A stretch of 64,000 nt of DNA from Verrucomicrobiota bacterium (lineage in GTDB: Bacteria; Verrucomicrobiota; Verrucomicrobiia; Opitutales; Opitutaceae), in assembly GCA_023430825.1 (NCBI GenBank), contig JAEYYL010000003.1, forward strand, positions 10,836 to 74,835. The letters are read 5' to 3'. The translations under genes were made by a program, and so were the position numbers. This document shows, in pieces, positions 1-8,525 of this stretch (within the stretch, counting starts at the first letter, position 1; each line of letters begins with the position of its first letter). The notes below the pieces were generated by a model, which was given only the letters and a program-made list of their open reading frames with translations, searched no databases and was not told the DNA's origin.

Positions 1-1599
1 CGCGACCGTCGTTCGCGTGGTCACGGCCAGAACGAGCGGGTCTCTTTCTGGCACGATTCCACGCTGGCCGAAGGCGAGGCGGCGGACGTCGTTGTTTCGA
101 TCTTCGGTTCGTCGACCTCCGCCGGCACGGTGCGTGAGGCGGTGGTGTCGGTTTTCGGCTCGAGCACGTCGAGCGGTCGGGTGGGCGACGCGGTGGTGTC
201 GGTGCTCGGTAGTTCGCGCGTGACGGGCGGCCGGGTGGGCGACGCGGTCGTGTCCGTGCTGGGCAACACCTATGTCAACGCCCGTGTCGACGGCGAAGTG
301 GTGGCGGTGCTTGGCAATGTCGAACTCGGGCCCGACGCGGAGGTGCACGGCGAACTCGTCTGTGTCGGCGGGCGCGTCATCCAAGATCCCGGCGCCCAGG
401 TTTTCGGTCGGATCAACAATGTGGCGTTCGGCGTGAATTTCGGCGGGTTCGATTGGTTGCATGCGTGGGTGCGGCACTGCCTCGTGCTCGGGCGGCCGCT
501 CGCGTTCGGGCCACATCTGATGTGGGCGTGGTGGATCGCGCTCGGGTTTCTCGCGTTGTATGTCGTGCTGGCGGCGATCGTCCCGCGCGGGGTCGAGAAG
601 TGCTCGGCAACGCTGCAGGAGCGGCCGGGATACTCCCTGCTGACGGCGCTGTTGATCACACTGCTCACGCCGTTGGCGATGGTGGTGCTGGCCGTCACGG
701 TGGTCGGCACGCCGGCATTGATGCTTGCGCTGTTCGCGGCGGGGATTTTCGGCAAGGTGGTGATGCTCGACTGGATCGGGCGGCGGCTGGCGGGGATTTT
801 TGGCGGCGGACGTGCGATCGCGCCGGCGCTCGCGGTGCTTGTGGGCGGTGTCGTGGTGCTGCTGCTCTACACGGTGCCGATCGTCGGCTTCGTGCTGATG
901 AAATTGCTGTCGTGGATCGGGCTCGGTGTGGTGGGTTACACGCTGATTCTGGCGATGCAGCGGCCCAAAATGGCGGCGGCGGCGGCGGCGAATGCCGCGG
1001 TGGCCGGCAACGCCACGATGCCGGAAGCCGTGCCGGGTGTCGTCCCGCCGGTTGTGGGCGCGGCAAGTATGTCGGCCACGCCCGGAATGGTGTCGCCGGG
1101 CTTCAGCGGCGAGGGCGCGGTGCCGGTGCCGCCCGTGTCGCCGCCGCTTCCTCCGCCGTCTGCGGCCGCGCCGTTACCGCCGCCGCCGGTGGTGCCGCGG
1201 CCGGTGGTGTCGGTGGCGACGCTGCCGCGCGCAGGTTTTTGGATTCGCATCGCGGCATCGCTGCTCGACATGCTGATCGTGGCCCTGGCGTGCAGCCTGA
1301 TTCCGAATCACTGGCAGCCGAACTTCCTGCTGATTTTTGCGGCGTATTGCTGCGTGTTGTGGGCGACGAAGGGCACGACGGTCGGCGGCATCATCTGCGG
1401 CTTGAAAGTGGTGAGGCTCGATGAGCGGCCGCTCGACTGGCCGACGGCGCTGGTGCGCGCGCTGGGTGGTTTCCTTTCGCTGGTCGCGGCGGGTATCGGG
1501 TTCATCTGGGTGGCGTTCGACGACCAAAAACAGTCGTGGCACGACAAGATTGCAGGCACGACGATCGTGCATGTGCCGAAAGGCGTGTCGCTCGTCTGA
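1..1599 (+). CDS. Membrane protein with polymer-forming-like repeats and C-terminal RDD domain (5' partial)
   Basis: The frame is open from base 1 with no start in view, so the gene is cut by the window edge; about 532 residues are visible. The first part holds at least four copies of a short repeat around AVVSVLGSS with spacing near 20 residues, resembling the beta-helical repeats of bactofilin or polymer-forming proteins. Hydrophobic membrane segments follow, then a Pro/Ala-rich linker at about nt 960-1215. The C-terminus is an RDD domain, starting near RAGFWIRIAASLLDM and containing GTTVGGIICGLKVVRLD and a final SWHDKIAGT. RDD proteins are membrane proteins of mostly unknown role. Function is not assigned. 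The repeat reading is inference; the RDD call is firm. Confidence 0.8.
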   Translation, partial: RDRRSRGHGQNERVSFWHDSTLAEGEAADVVVSIFGSSTSAGTVREAVVSVFGSSTSSGRVGDAVVSVLGSSRVTGGRVGDAVVSVLGNTYVNARVDGEVVAVLGNVELGPDAEVHGELVCVGGRVIQDPGAQVFGRINNVAFGVNFGGFDWLHAWVRHCLVLGRPLAFGPHLMWAWWIALGFLALYVVLAAIVPRGVEKCSATLQERPGYSLLTALLITLLTPLAMVVLAVTVVGTPALMLALFAAGIFGKVVMLDWIGRRLAGIFGGGRAIAPALAVLVGGVVVLLLYTVPIVGFVLMKLLSWIGLGVVGYTLILAMQRPKMAAAAAANAAVAGNATMPEAVPGVVPPVVGAASMSATPGMVSPGFSGEGAVPVPPVSPPLPPPSAAAPLPPPPVVPRPVVSVATLPRAGFWIRIAASLLDMLIVALACSLIPNHWQPNFLLIFAAYCCVLWATKGTTVGGIICGLKVVRLDERPLDWPTALVRALGGFLSLVAAGIGFIWVAFDDQKQSWHDKIAGTTIVHVPKGVSLV

Positions 1600-1839
1600 G
1601 TTGAGCCGAGCCGGGCTCAGGCAGCAGACCTCCCGCGAATGACGTGAATGAACGCGAATTTCAGAGAGGTGGAATCGAATATGGCCGCTGCGAAGCCAGG
1701 CCACGGTTTGGCGGAAGAGTTTTTTTATTTGAATTCGCGCCCATTGGCGTGATTCGCGGGCAACTGAATGCTCCCGGCTTAGGCACGGACGCTTCAGTGC
1801 TGCCCGCGCAGAAGCTTTCTGGCTGACAGTTGGGCAGGG

Positions 1840-2349
1840 ATGTCCGATAGGTCGCGGCCTATGGCCAAGCCACTTGTCGGAATCATCATGGGGAGCACGT
1901 CGGATTGGGAGACGATGCAGCACGCCGCCGCGCAGCTCGAAGCGTTGGGCGTGCCGTTCGAGAAACGGGTGGTCAGTGCGCATCGCACGCCGAAGCTGAT
2001 GGTGAGCTACGCGGAGAGTGCGGAGCGGCGCGGGTTGAAGGCGATCATTGCGGGAGCGGGCGGCGCGGCGCATCTGCCGGGGATGACGGCGTCGATGACG
2101 ACGCTGCCGGTGCTCGGCGTGCCGGTGGAGTCGAAGGCGTTGAAGGGGCTGGATTCGCTGCTCTCGATCGCGCAGATGCCGGGCGGCGTGCCGGTGGCGA
2201 CCTTCGCGGTGGGGAAGGCCGGGGCGATCAACGCCGCGCTGTTTGCGGCGTCGCTGCTGGCGCAGAGCGATGCGAAGACGCGCGCGGCGTGGCGGAAATT
2301 TCGCAGCGATCAGACGGCGAAGGTGTTGAAGGCGAAACTGCCGGAGTGA
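1840..2349 (+). CDS. purE: N5-carboxyaminoimidazole ribonucleotide mutase
   Basis: Class I PurE converts N5-CAIR to CAIR in purine synthesis. The 169-residue product has the family signature: [11 protein letters not shown] near the N-terminus, [22 protein letters not shown] and VLGVPV, then [23 protein letters not shown]. Length matches the usual 160-170. An ATG at 1861, seven codons in, is an equally possible start. purK follows 80 bp downstream in the same direction, as usual for this consecutive pair of enzymes. The 240 bp upstream of 1840 hold no gene; a small hairpin (TGAGCC/GGCTCA, 1602-1619) lies just after the preceding stop but lacks a T-run. Confidence 0.97.
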   Translation: MSDRSRPMAKPLVGIIMGSTSDWETMQHAAAQLEALGVPFEKRVVSAHRTPKLMVSYAESAERRGLKAIIAGAGGAAHLPGMTASMTTLPVLGVPVESKALKGLDSLLSIAQMPGGVPVATFAVGKAGAINAALFAASLLAQSDAKTRAAWRKFRSDQTAKVLKAKLPE

Positions 2350-2429
2350 GCGGGCGCGGTGCGGTGACGCCGGTGAAAGAGTTTTGACGCGGGGCGGCGC
2401 GTCTCCGTTCTGTTTCGTTTCCCGTGCAC

Positions 2430-3566
2430 ATGATTCTTCCCGGAAAAACGATCGGCATTCTCGGTGGCGGCCAACTCGGCCGCATGCTCGCGCAGGCGGC
2501 GCAGACGCTCGGGTATCGCGTGCATGTGTTCGAGCCGCAGGCGAACTGCCCGGCGGGCGCGGTGGCGAACCGCGAGGTGAACGCGAGCTACGAGGATCTG
2601 AAGGCGCTGAAGGAGTTCGCGCGCGGCGTCGACGTGATCACCTACGAGTTCGAGAACATTCCGTCCGAGCCGCTCGCGGCCATCGCGCCGCTGGTGCCGC
2701 TGCACCCGCGAGCGGATGTCTTGCATGTGTGCCAGAATCGGCAACGCGAGAAAGCCTGGCTGCGGGCGCAGGGGATTCCGCATGTGCGTTACGCGGAGGC
2801 TTTGGACGGCGACGTGGCGGCGGCGGTGGCGCTGGTCGGCCGGCCGTGCGTGGTGAAGACGGCGGATTTCGGCTACGACGGGAAAGGGCAGATGCGCATC
2901 AGCGACGACGAGGATCTCGCGAAGGCCGCGGCGATTTTTCGCGGGCGGCGCTGCGTGGTGGAGCGCTGGGTGGATTTTCAGCGCGAGTTGTCGGTGGTGG
3001 TGGCGCGTTCGGCGACGGGTGAGACGAAGGCGTTTCCCGTCGCGGAGAACATTCACACGCGGCACATCCTGGATTTTTCGATCGTGCCGGCGCGCGTGAG
3101 CGCGGCGATCGCGCGCGAAGCGGAGACCCTGGCGGTGACGGTGGCGGAGAAACTCGGCGTGGTGGGGCTGATCGCGGTCGAGATGTTTCTCGCGAACAAC
3201 GGCGAGTTGCTGGTCAACGAACTCGCGCCGCGTTCGCACAACTCGGGGCACTGGTCGATCGACGGCTGTGAAACGAGCCAGTTCGAGCAGCAGGTGCGCG
3301 CGGTGTGCGGTGCGCCGCTGGGGCCGGTCGGCGTGCGCGAGCCGACGGTGATGGTGAACCTCCTCGGCGATGCGTGGAAGTGGCGCGACGGGCAGGTCGT
3401 CGGCGAGCCGGATTGGGCGGCGGTGCTCGCGGAGCCGAAGGCGAAACTGCACCTCTACGGGAAGGCGGAGCCGCGGATGGGGCGCAAGATGGGGCACTTC
3501 ACGCTGCGCGGAAACGATCTCGATGTCGTGTTGGAAAAAGCGCGCGAGTTGAAGCTGCGGCTCTGA
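2430..3566 (+). CDS. purK: N5-carboxyaminoimidazole ribonucleotide synthase
   Basis: PurK is an ATP-grasp enzyme that carboxylates AIR to N5-CAIR, the substrate of PurE. The 378-residue product starts with the dinucleotide-like loop GILGGGQLGRMLA, followed by VDVITYEFENIP and the ATP-grasp core (VKTADFGYDGKGQ, VERWVDFQRELSVVV, VEMFLANNGELLVNELAPR, HNSGHWSIDGC). The ATG at 2430 is chosen; an in-frame GTG at 2424 would add two residues. It follows purE in the same direction. It faces the molybdenum-cofactor gene convergently across 54 bp. Confidence 0.97.
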   Translation: MILPGKTIGILGGGQLGRMLAQAAQTLGYRVHVFEPQANCPAGAVANREVNASYEDLKALKEFARGVDVITYEFENIPSEPLAAIAPLVPLHPRADVLHVCQNRQREKAWLRAQGIPHVRYAEALDGDVAAAVALVGRPCVVKTADFGYDGKGQMRISDDEDLAKAAAIFRGRRCVVERWVDFQRELSVVVARSATGETKAFPVAENIHTRHILDFSIVPARVSAAIAREAETLAVTVAEKLGVVGLIAVEMFLANNGELLVNELAPRSHNSGHWSIDGCETSQFEQQVRAVCGAPLGPVGVREPTVMVNLLGDAWKWRDGQVVGEPDWAAVLAEPKAKLHLYGKAEPRMGRKMGHFTLRGNDLDVVLEKARELKLRL

Positions 3567-3620
3567 TTCTGCGGAGTGACGTGAGCGGCCGGTCGGCGGC
3601 CGCACGGGTTTTCGGGCGGG

Positions 3621-4250
3621 TCAGAGGCCCGATGGCGGTTGCTCGATTTTTTCGCCGCGTGCGGCGGCGTAGTCGGCGGGTGTGTCGAGGTCGATCGCGA
3701 GTTCGGGCAACTCTTCGGAAGCGACGAGGTCGGGGCGCGCTTGGAGGAGCGTGCGCGCGCCTTCTTCGCCGGTAAGCGCGGCGAGCGCGGAGAAGTGTTC
3801 GCGGAGGAACAACGCGGGCGCGGCGTTGCGGCCGTGGTAGCGCGCGGCGGCGATGCTTTGTCCGCTCGCTTGCTGACGCGCGACGAGTCGCACGATCGTG
3901 TCGGCGGTGAACGCGGGTTGATCGCAGAGGGCGATGAGGGCGGCGTCGAGCGAGCGCGAGAATTGCTGGAGCATCGCGATGCCGGTGCGAATGGACGAGG
4001 CCATGCCTTCGGCCCACGCCGGGTTTTCGGCGACGAGCACGGGGAGGCGTGCGAGGAGCGGGCGGATTTTTTCGGCTTCCGCACCGAGGACGACGACGAC
4101 GGGCCACGCGGCGGAGGCGAGTGCGGCCTCGACCGTGCGCAGGAGCAGCGGACGGCCTTCGAGCGGCAGCAATTGCTTGGGCTCGCCCATGCGGGACGAG
4201 GCGCCCGCGGCGAGGATGATGCAACCGAAGCGGAAGGGAGCGTGAGGCAC
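3621..4250 (-). CDS. MocA-type molybdenum cofactor nucleotidyltransferase (NTP_transf_3)
   Basis: MobA/MocA-family enzymes transfer CMP or GMP onto molybdopterin. The 209-residue product has the nucleotide-binding signature IILAAGASSRMGEPKQLLP at its start, then EGMASSIRTGI and ALCDQPAFT with the metal-binding Asp, as in MocA (cytidylyltransferase). The start is a GTG at 4250-4248, 14 nt after the xdhC stop, with GAGGAAA as a ribosome binding site in the gap. The frame is open for another 116 codons upstream, but that part is only the shadow of xdhC. Linkage to xdhC supports a role in maturing a xanthine-dehydrogenase-type enzyme; the enzyme itself is not in this window. Confidence 0.88.
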   Translation of the reverse strand: MPHAPFRFGCIILAAGASSRMGEPKQLLPLEGRPLLLRTVEAALASAAWPVVVVLGAEAEKIRPLLARLPVLVAENPAWAEGMASSIRTGIAMLQQFSRSLDAALIALCDQPAFTADTIVRLVARQQASGQSIAAARYHGRNAAPALFLREHFSALAALTGEEGARTLLQARPDLVASEELPELAIDLDTPADYAAARGEKIEQPPSGL

Positions 4251-4264
4251 GGCGGAATTTCCTC

Positions 4265-5263
4265 TCAGTCGTGGATCGGGCGCGTGCGCTCCTTGAGCGG
4301 ACGGGCGTCGCGCGCGGCGAGCGTGGCGCGCATTTCCGCGACGATGCTGAGCGCGACTTCCTCGGGTGTTTCGGCGCCGAGATCGAGGCCGACGGGTGCG
4401 TGGAGGCGGGCGCGTTGCGCGGGTGTGATGGTGGCACCGTCGGCGGTGAGATCGGCGAGGATGCGTGCGGCGCGCTTTTTGGGGCCGAGCAGGCCCACGT
4501 AGGGAAGATCGCGCACGAGCAGGTCGCGGAGAATCGGCACGTCGTGCACGTAATGATGCGTCATCACCACGGCGAGCGCGTCGGACGGGAGTGCGCAACG
4601 GGATACGAGTTCGGGCGAAGGCGCGACGACGAGCGCGTCGGCGAGGGGGAAACGCGCGGGGGTGGTGAAATCGCGCCGCGGATCGGCGACCGTGACGTGC
4701 CAGCCGAGTTCTTTGGCGAGTCGCGTGAGCGGTTGGGCATCGTCGCCTGCGCCGAAGATGGCGAGGCGCACCGGCGGAGGCACGGTGTGGAGAAAAATCC
4801 CGCAGGAGGCGGGCAGATCGGCAGCTTCGCTCGCGAGGCGCGTGCCGAGGAGCGAAGGGTCGGTTGAGCGCCAGACGACGGCGAGCGGGGTGGGGCGGTG
4901 CGAGCGGAGATGGGCGGCGAGGGTCGCGACCCAGGCGGGCGAAGGCGGTAGTTTTTCGATGAATACCTGGACGACGCCGTGGCAGCCGAGGCCGACGCCC
5001 CAGACGAGATCGTTTTCCGAGGTGGTGTCGTAGGTGACGAGGTCGGCGATGCCGGTGGCGGCGACGCGGGTGGCTCGGGCGAGGACATCCTCCTCGAGGC
5101 AGCCGCCGCTGATCGAGCCGAGGCGCGTGCCATGGGGCGTCAACAGGAGCCGCGCACCGGGGCGTCGGTAGGAAGAGCCCGTCACGGAGACCAAGGTGGC
5201 CAGGACGCCAGCGGGTTCCGACGAGGCCGTGATGTGGCGGGCGATGGCGAGGAGTTCGTTCAC
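4265..5263 (-). CDS. XdhC/CoxI family molybdenum cofactor insertion protein
   Basis: XdhC-family proteins bind molybdenum cofactor and help sulfurate and insert it into xanthine-dehydrogenase or CO-dehydrogenase-type enzymes. The 332-residue product has the N-terminal XdhC_CoxI domain (VLATLVSVTGSSYRRPGARLL, then GSISGGCLEEDV) and a C-terminal Rossmann domain (RLAIFGAGDDAQPLTRLAKELGW, then VMTHHYVHDVPIL and YVGLLGPKKRA). Length is normal. It is the first gene of a leftward pair with the MocA-type gene. No structural subunits of a molybdoenzyme are nearby. Confidence 0.93.
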   Translation of the reverse strand: MNELLAIARHITASSEPAGVLATLVSVTGSSYRRPGARLLLTPHGTRLGSISGGCLEEDVLARATRVAATGIADLVTYDTTSENDLVWGVGLGCHGVVQVFIEKLPPSPAWVATLAAHLRSHRPTPLAVVWRSTDPSLLGTRLASEAADLPASCGIFLHTVPPPVRLAIFGAGDDAQPLTRLAKELGWHVTVADPRRDFTTPARFPLADALVVAPSPELVSRCALPSDALAVVMTHHYVHDVPILRDLLVRDLPYVGLLGPKKRAARILADLTADGATITPAQRARLHAPVGLDLGAETPEEVALSIVAEMRATLAARDARPLKERTRPIHD

Positions 5264-5577
5264 GATGCAGAGGCTCGGTTCACTCTCCGTCAGACGAGGT
5301 GGGGAGCAAGCGCAGTTGCGTAAGTGGGTTTCGGCGACGACGCGTTTTGCGGTGGCACCGCCGAGGGGTCAAAGCGGCCGGTTTGTCGTTCACCGCAAAT
5401 TCGGGGCGTTCGTCGTCATAAAACCGCGTCTTAACCTATTTATTGCTTTTCTTTTTTTTCCTCCCAATTTGGCGCGAAGTTCAAGCATCTCCGGCGGCGG
5501 AGTGAACTTACACAACACAACGCGGCGGTCTGTCCTCCGGGCGGAGCGCCGAACACACAACGTAACTGATTACGACT
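5264..5577. promoter_or_regulatory. Divergent intergenic region between xdhC and the TonB receptor
   Basis: This 314 bp gap separates divergent genes and must carry both promoters. A markedly AT-rich pyrimidine stretch lies at about 5420-5465. A small palindrome CGTAA-N4-TTACG sits at 5561-5574, directly before the receptor ATG. I could not assign clear -35/-10 boxes. Confidence 0.4.
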
Positions 5578-8436
5578 ATGAACAAACTCCGCTTGCGGAA
5601 GTTCTGTGCAGCGCCGTCGCTCATCGTGGCGACGAGTTTAATTCCGGTGCTTGGGTTCGCCCAGGCGGCCGATTCGAACGCCGAGGGCGAGCAACCGGTC
5701 AAGCTCGAGAAATACGAGGTCACCGGTTCCTACATTCCGTATTCCGCTGATGCGCCGGCCGTGCCCGTGCGGATCATCAATATCGGAGACATCGAGGCGA
5801 CGGGGCAGACGACGGATCTGCTCGAAGTCATTCGCAAATCTGTTCCGCAGTTCGTCGGCAACGGCAACCTCGGCTCGTCCAACTCGAACATCGGCGGCGG
5901 CTCCACCAACGGTGGGTCGCAGGTCCAACTGCGCAACGTGGATACGCTGGTGCTGATCAACGGTCGACGCGCGGCCTTTGCGCCTGTCTCGGCCATGGGC
6001 GGCTTCAATTTCGTCGACGTGAATTCGATCCCGGTCTCGGCGGTCGAGAGCATCGAGGTGCTGAAGGACGGGGCGTCCGCCCTCTACGGCTCGGATGCGG
6101 TGTCCGGCGTGGTGAACATCATTCTCCGGAAGGATTACGAAGGCGCTGAGATCGGCGGCCGTTACGCCTTCTCGAAGGCCCTCGGCACCGTGTGGGAAGA
6201 GCGTTCGGGCCGCACGACGGTCGGCGCGAAGTCGGGCAACACGTCCGTGACGATTTCGGCGGAATGGGTCCGCAGCGACCCGCTGTTCCAGAACGAGCGA
6301 GCGTTCTCCACCGATCAGACCGGCCTGACGAGCAGCTTCGCGGGTGTGGTGAACTATCTCGGGGCCGTCAGCGGTAATTTCCTCCTGAAGCCGGGCGCCA
6401 CGCCGCCCCTGAATACCGACATGACGGGCGCCGAACTGGTGGCCGCCGGAATCTACGACCAGCCGACCGTGCCGCTCTCGTCGTTGTTCAACCTTTCGCC
6501 GTATGTGACGCTCGCCTTGGGCAACGAGCGCTCGGCGGTCGTCGCCGCGGTGAGCCACAAGCTCTCGGACAATGTCGAGCTGTTTGGCGACATGCTTTAT
6601 TCGCGGACGAGCACCTTCTACCAGCTGGCGGCGCAGCCGATCGTGGGCATGCCGATTTTCGCCAACGACGTTGATAACTTCGGTGTGCTGCCTTTCGCCT
6701 ACACGCTGCCGGAGCAGTTTCAGAATCCGTTCGACGACTACGTCCTCGTCCGCAACCGCTTCGTCAGCAATCCCCGCAAATATTTCAGCGATAACGATTC
6801 GCTGCGTGGCGTGCTGGGCGCGCGGGGCGAGTTCGGCGCTTACACCTGGGAGGTCGGCGCGAACTTCAACGAAGTCAACCAGCTCTATCGCAACGAAAAC
6901 GTGATCAACCGCGTGAACCTGGCGAACGCGATCGACAACAATCTCGTCAACCTCTTCCTGCGTGAACAGGATCCGACGAAGCTCGCGCAGGCGAATATCT
7001 TCGGCACGGCGTATTCGAAGAACAAGAGCACGCTGATCAGCTTCGATGCGCGCCTGACGGGTGAGTTCGCGAACGCGCTGCCGGCTGGCCCGATCAAGTT
7101 CGCGGTCGGCGCCGAGACCCGCCGCGAGACGCTCTCGGGCAACCCCGATTCGGGCAGCTTCACCGTCGCCGATCCAGCCAGCCCGTTGTTCGGCTCCCCG
7201 TCGCTTTGGGACGGTGCGACGACCAGTGACCGGTTCAACGTGGACCGCTCGGTGGATTCATTTTTTGCCGAGTTCCGGGTTCCGATCGTATCCGCCGGCC
7301 AATCGGTGCGCGGTCTGCACACCCTCGACCTCGACGTCGCGGCGCGGAAGGACATTTACAGCGATACGGAAGATCCGCTGGTGCCGAAGTTCACGCTGCG
7401 CTGGTTCCCGATCGACGATCAGTTCGCGGTGCGGGCGGCGTATTCCCGCTCGTTCTCGGCGGCGGACCTTTACAGCTTGTTCGGGCCCGACGGCGTGGGC
7501 TTCACCGAGGCGCCGATCGGCGTCGAATTTGTCGATGGCCGCGTGATGGACGAGAACGTCGACCAAGGCTTTCTCCGCATTGTGTCGAACCCGAACCTGA
7601 AACCGGAGAAGGCGAAGAACTACAACGTCGGCATCGTTTACTCGCCCCGCGGCATCAAGGGCCTGAACGTCGAGTTGAACTACTTCCTCATCGAACAGGA
7701 CCAGATCGCCGGGTCGGAGAGCGATCTGGAAATTCTGCAGGATGTGGAGACGAATGGCGCTTCCTCCGAGTTCGCCGACCGCGTCCGGATTAATAGCTTC
7801 AATGGTTCGGCGATCACCGCCCCCGGCCAGATCAGTGCGGCCTTCGATCTCGCGGGAGGTTCGATGACGCGCGTGTTCGTGACGAACTACGCCGAGAACT
7901 TTGTCTCGGCGAAGCAGGACGGGGTCGACCTCACCGTCGACTACGTCTTCGACGTGCCGAACATCGGCAAGTTCGACATCGGTCTCGATGCGCTGTGGTT
8001 CAACAGCATGTCGGTGGAAGACGACGAGTATGTCGGCACCACCAACGGCCGTTCCTCGCTCAACGGCGGCACGATCCCGCGCTGGCGCGGAACGCTTCGC
8101 ACCGAGCTCACGCGCGGCAATCTCCTGGTCGGCACCGCCATCGAGCATATCCCGAGCATGACCGACACGGGTGCGTCCGAGACTCAGACGGACGTTGCCC
8201 GCGACCGGCACGTCGAAGCCTACACGAGCGTCGACTTTTACCTGCAGTATAACTTCCGCGGTCGCGCCGGCTTCACGCGTTATCTGGACGGTCTCTCGGT
8301 TCGCGCCGCCGTCCTCAACGCGTTCGACGAACACGTCCCGATGGCCGCTTCGTCGTGGAGCGATGCCAACGCCGACACGGCGACCTATGGCCCCTGGGGC
8401 CGCACGTTCGTCGTGAGTGCTTCGTATAAGTTCTAA
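5578..8436 (+). CDS. TonB-dependent receptor
   Basis: This is an outer-membrane gated porin of 952 residues that would import a ligand using TonB energy. A signal peptide of about 30 residues ends near GFAQA. A TonB-box-like start of the mature protein follows (KLEKYEVTGS), then the plug domain (TTDLLEVIRKSVPQF, VQLRNVDTLVLINGRRA, VESIEVLKDGASALYGSDAVSGVVNIILRK split across two motifs). The long beta-barrel ends in the expected aromatic residue (VVSASYKF). The KLEKYEVTGS start is typical of the large receptor families of Opitutaceae. The substrate cannot be told; the downstream neighbour is a secreted peptidase, so peptide uptake is one guess. A strong terminator follows. Confidence 0.95.
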   Translation: MNKLRLRKFCAAPSLIVATSLIPVLGFAQAADSNAEGEQPVKLEKYEVTGSYIPYSADAPAVPVRIINIGDIEATGQTTDLLEVIRKSVPQFVGNGNLGSSNSNIGGGSTNGGSQVQLRNVDTLVLINGRRAAFAPVSAMGGFNFVDVNSIPVSAVESIEVLKDGASALYGSDAVSGVVNIILRKDYEGAEIGGRYAFSKALGTVWEERSGRTTVGAKSGNTSVTISAEWVRSDPLFQNERAFSTDQTGLTSSFAGVVNYLGAVSGNFLLKPGATPPLNTDMTGAELVAAGIYDQPTVPLSSLFNLSPYVTLALGNERSAVVAAVSHKLSDNVELFGDMLYSRTSTFYQLAAQPIVGMPIFANDVDNFGVLPFAYTLPEQFQNPFDDYVLVRNRFVSNPRKYFSDNDSLRGVLGARGEFGAYTWEVGANFNEVNQLYRNENVINRVNLANAIDNNLVNLFLREQDPTKLAQANIFGTAYSKNKSTLISFDARLTGEFANALPAGPIKFAVGAETRRETLSGNPDSGSFTVADPASPLFGSPSLWDGATTSDRFNVDRSVDSFFAEFRVPIVSAGQSVRGLHTLDLDVAARKDIYSDTEDPLVPKFTLRWFPIDDQFAVRAAYSRSFSAADLYSLFGPDGVGFTEAPIGVEFVDGRVMDENVDQGFLRIVSNPNLKPEKAKNYNVGIVYSPRGIKGLNVELNYFLIEQDQIAGSESDLEILQDVETNGASSEFADRVRINSFNGSAITAPGQISAAFDLAGGSMTRVFVTNYAENFVSAKQDGVDLTVDYVFDVPNIGKFDIGLDALWFNSMSVEDDEYVGTTNGRSSLNGGTIPRWRGTLRTELTRGNLLVGTAIEHIPSMTDTGASETQTDVARDRHVEAYTSVDFYLQYNFRGRAGFTRYLDGLSVRAAVLNAFDEHVPMAASSWSDANADTATYGPWGRTFVVSASYKF

Positions 8437-8469
8437 ACGATGGCGACCATCGCGATCTGATTTGAGCCA

Positions 8470-8505
8470 AGAGGCCGGGAGTATTCCACTCCCGGCCTCT
8501 TTTTT
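8470..8505 (+). terminator. Rho-independent terminator after the TonB receptor
   Basis: Perfect 13-bp arms (AGAGGCCGGGAGT, 8470-8482, and its complement, 8488-8500) with a 5-nt loop are followed by a T-run to 8505. It ends the receptor transcript, so the S9 peptidase needs its own promoter or read-through. Confidence 0.95.
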
Positions 8506-8525
8506 GCCGAAAAATTTTCCGCCAT

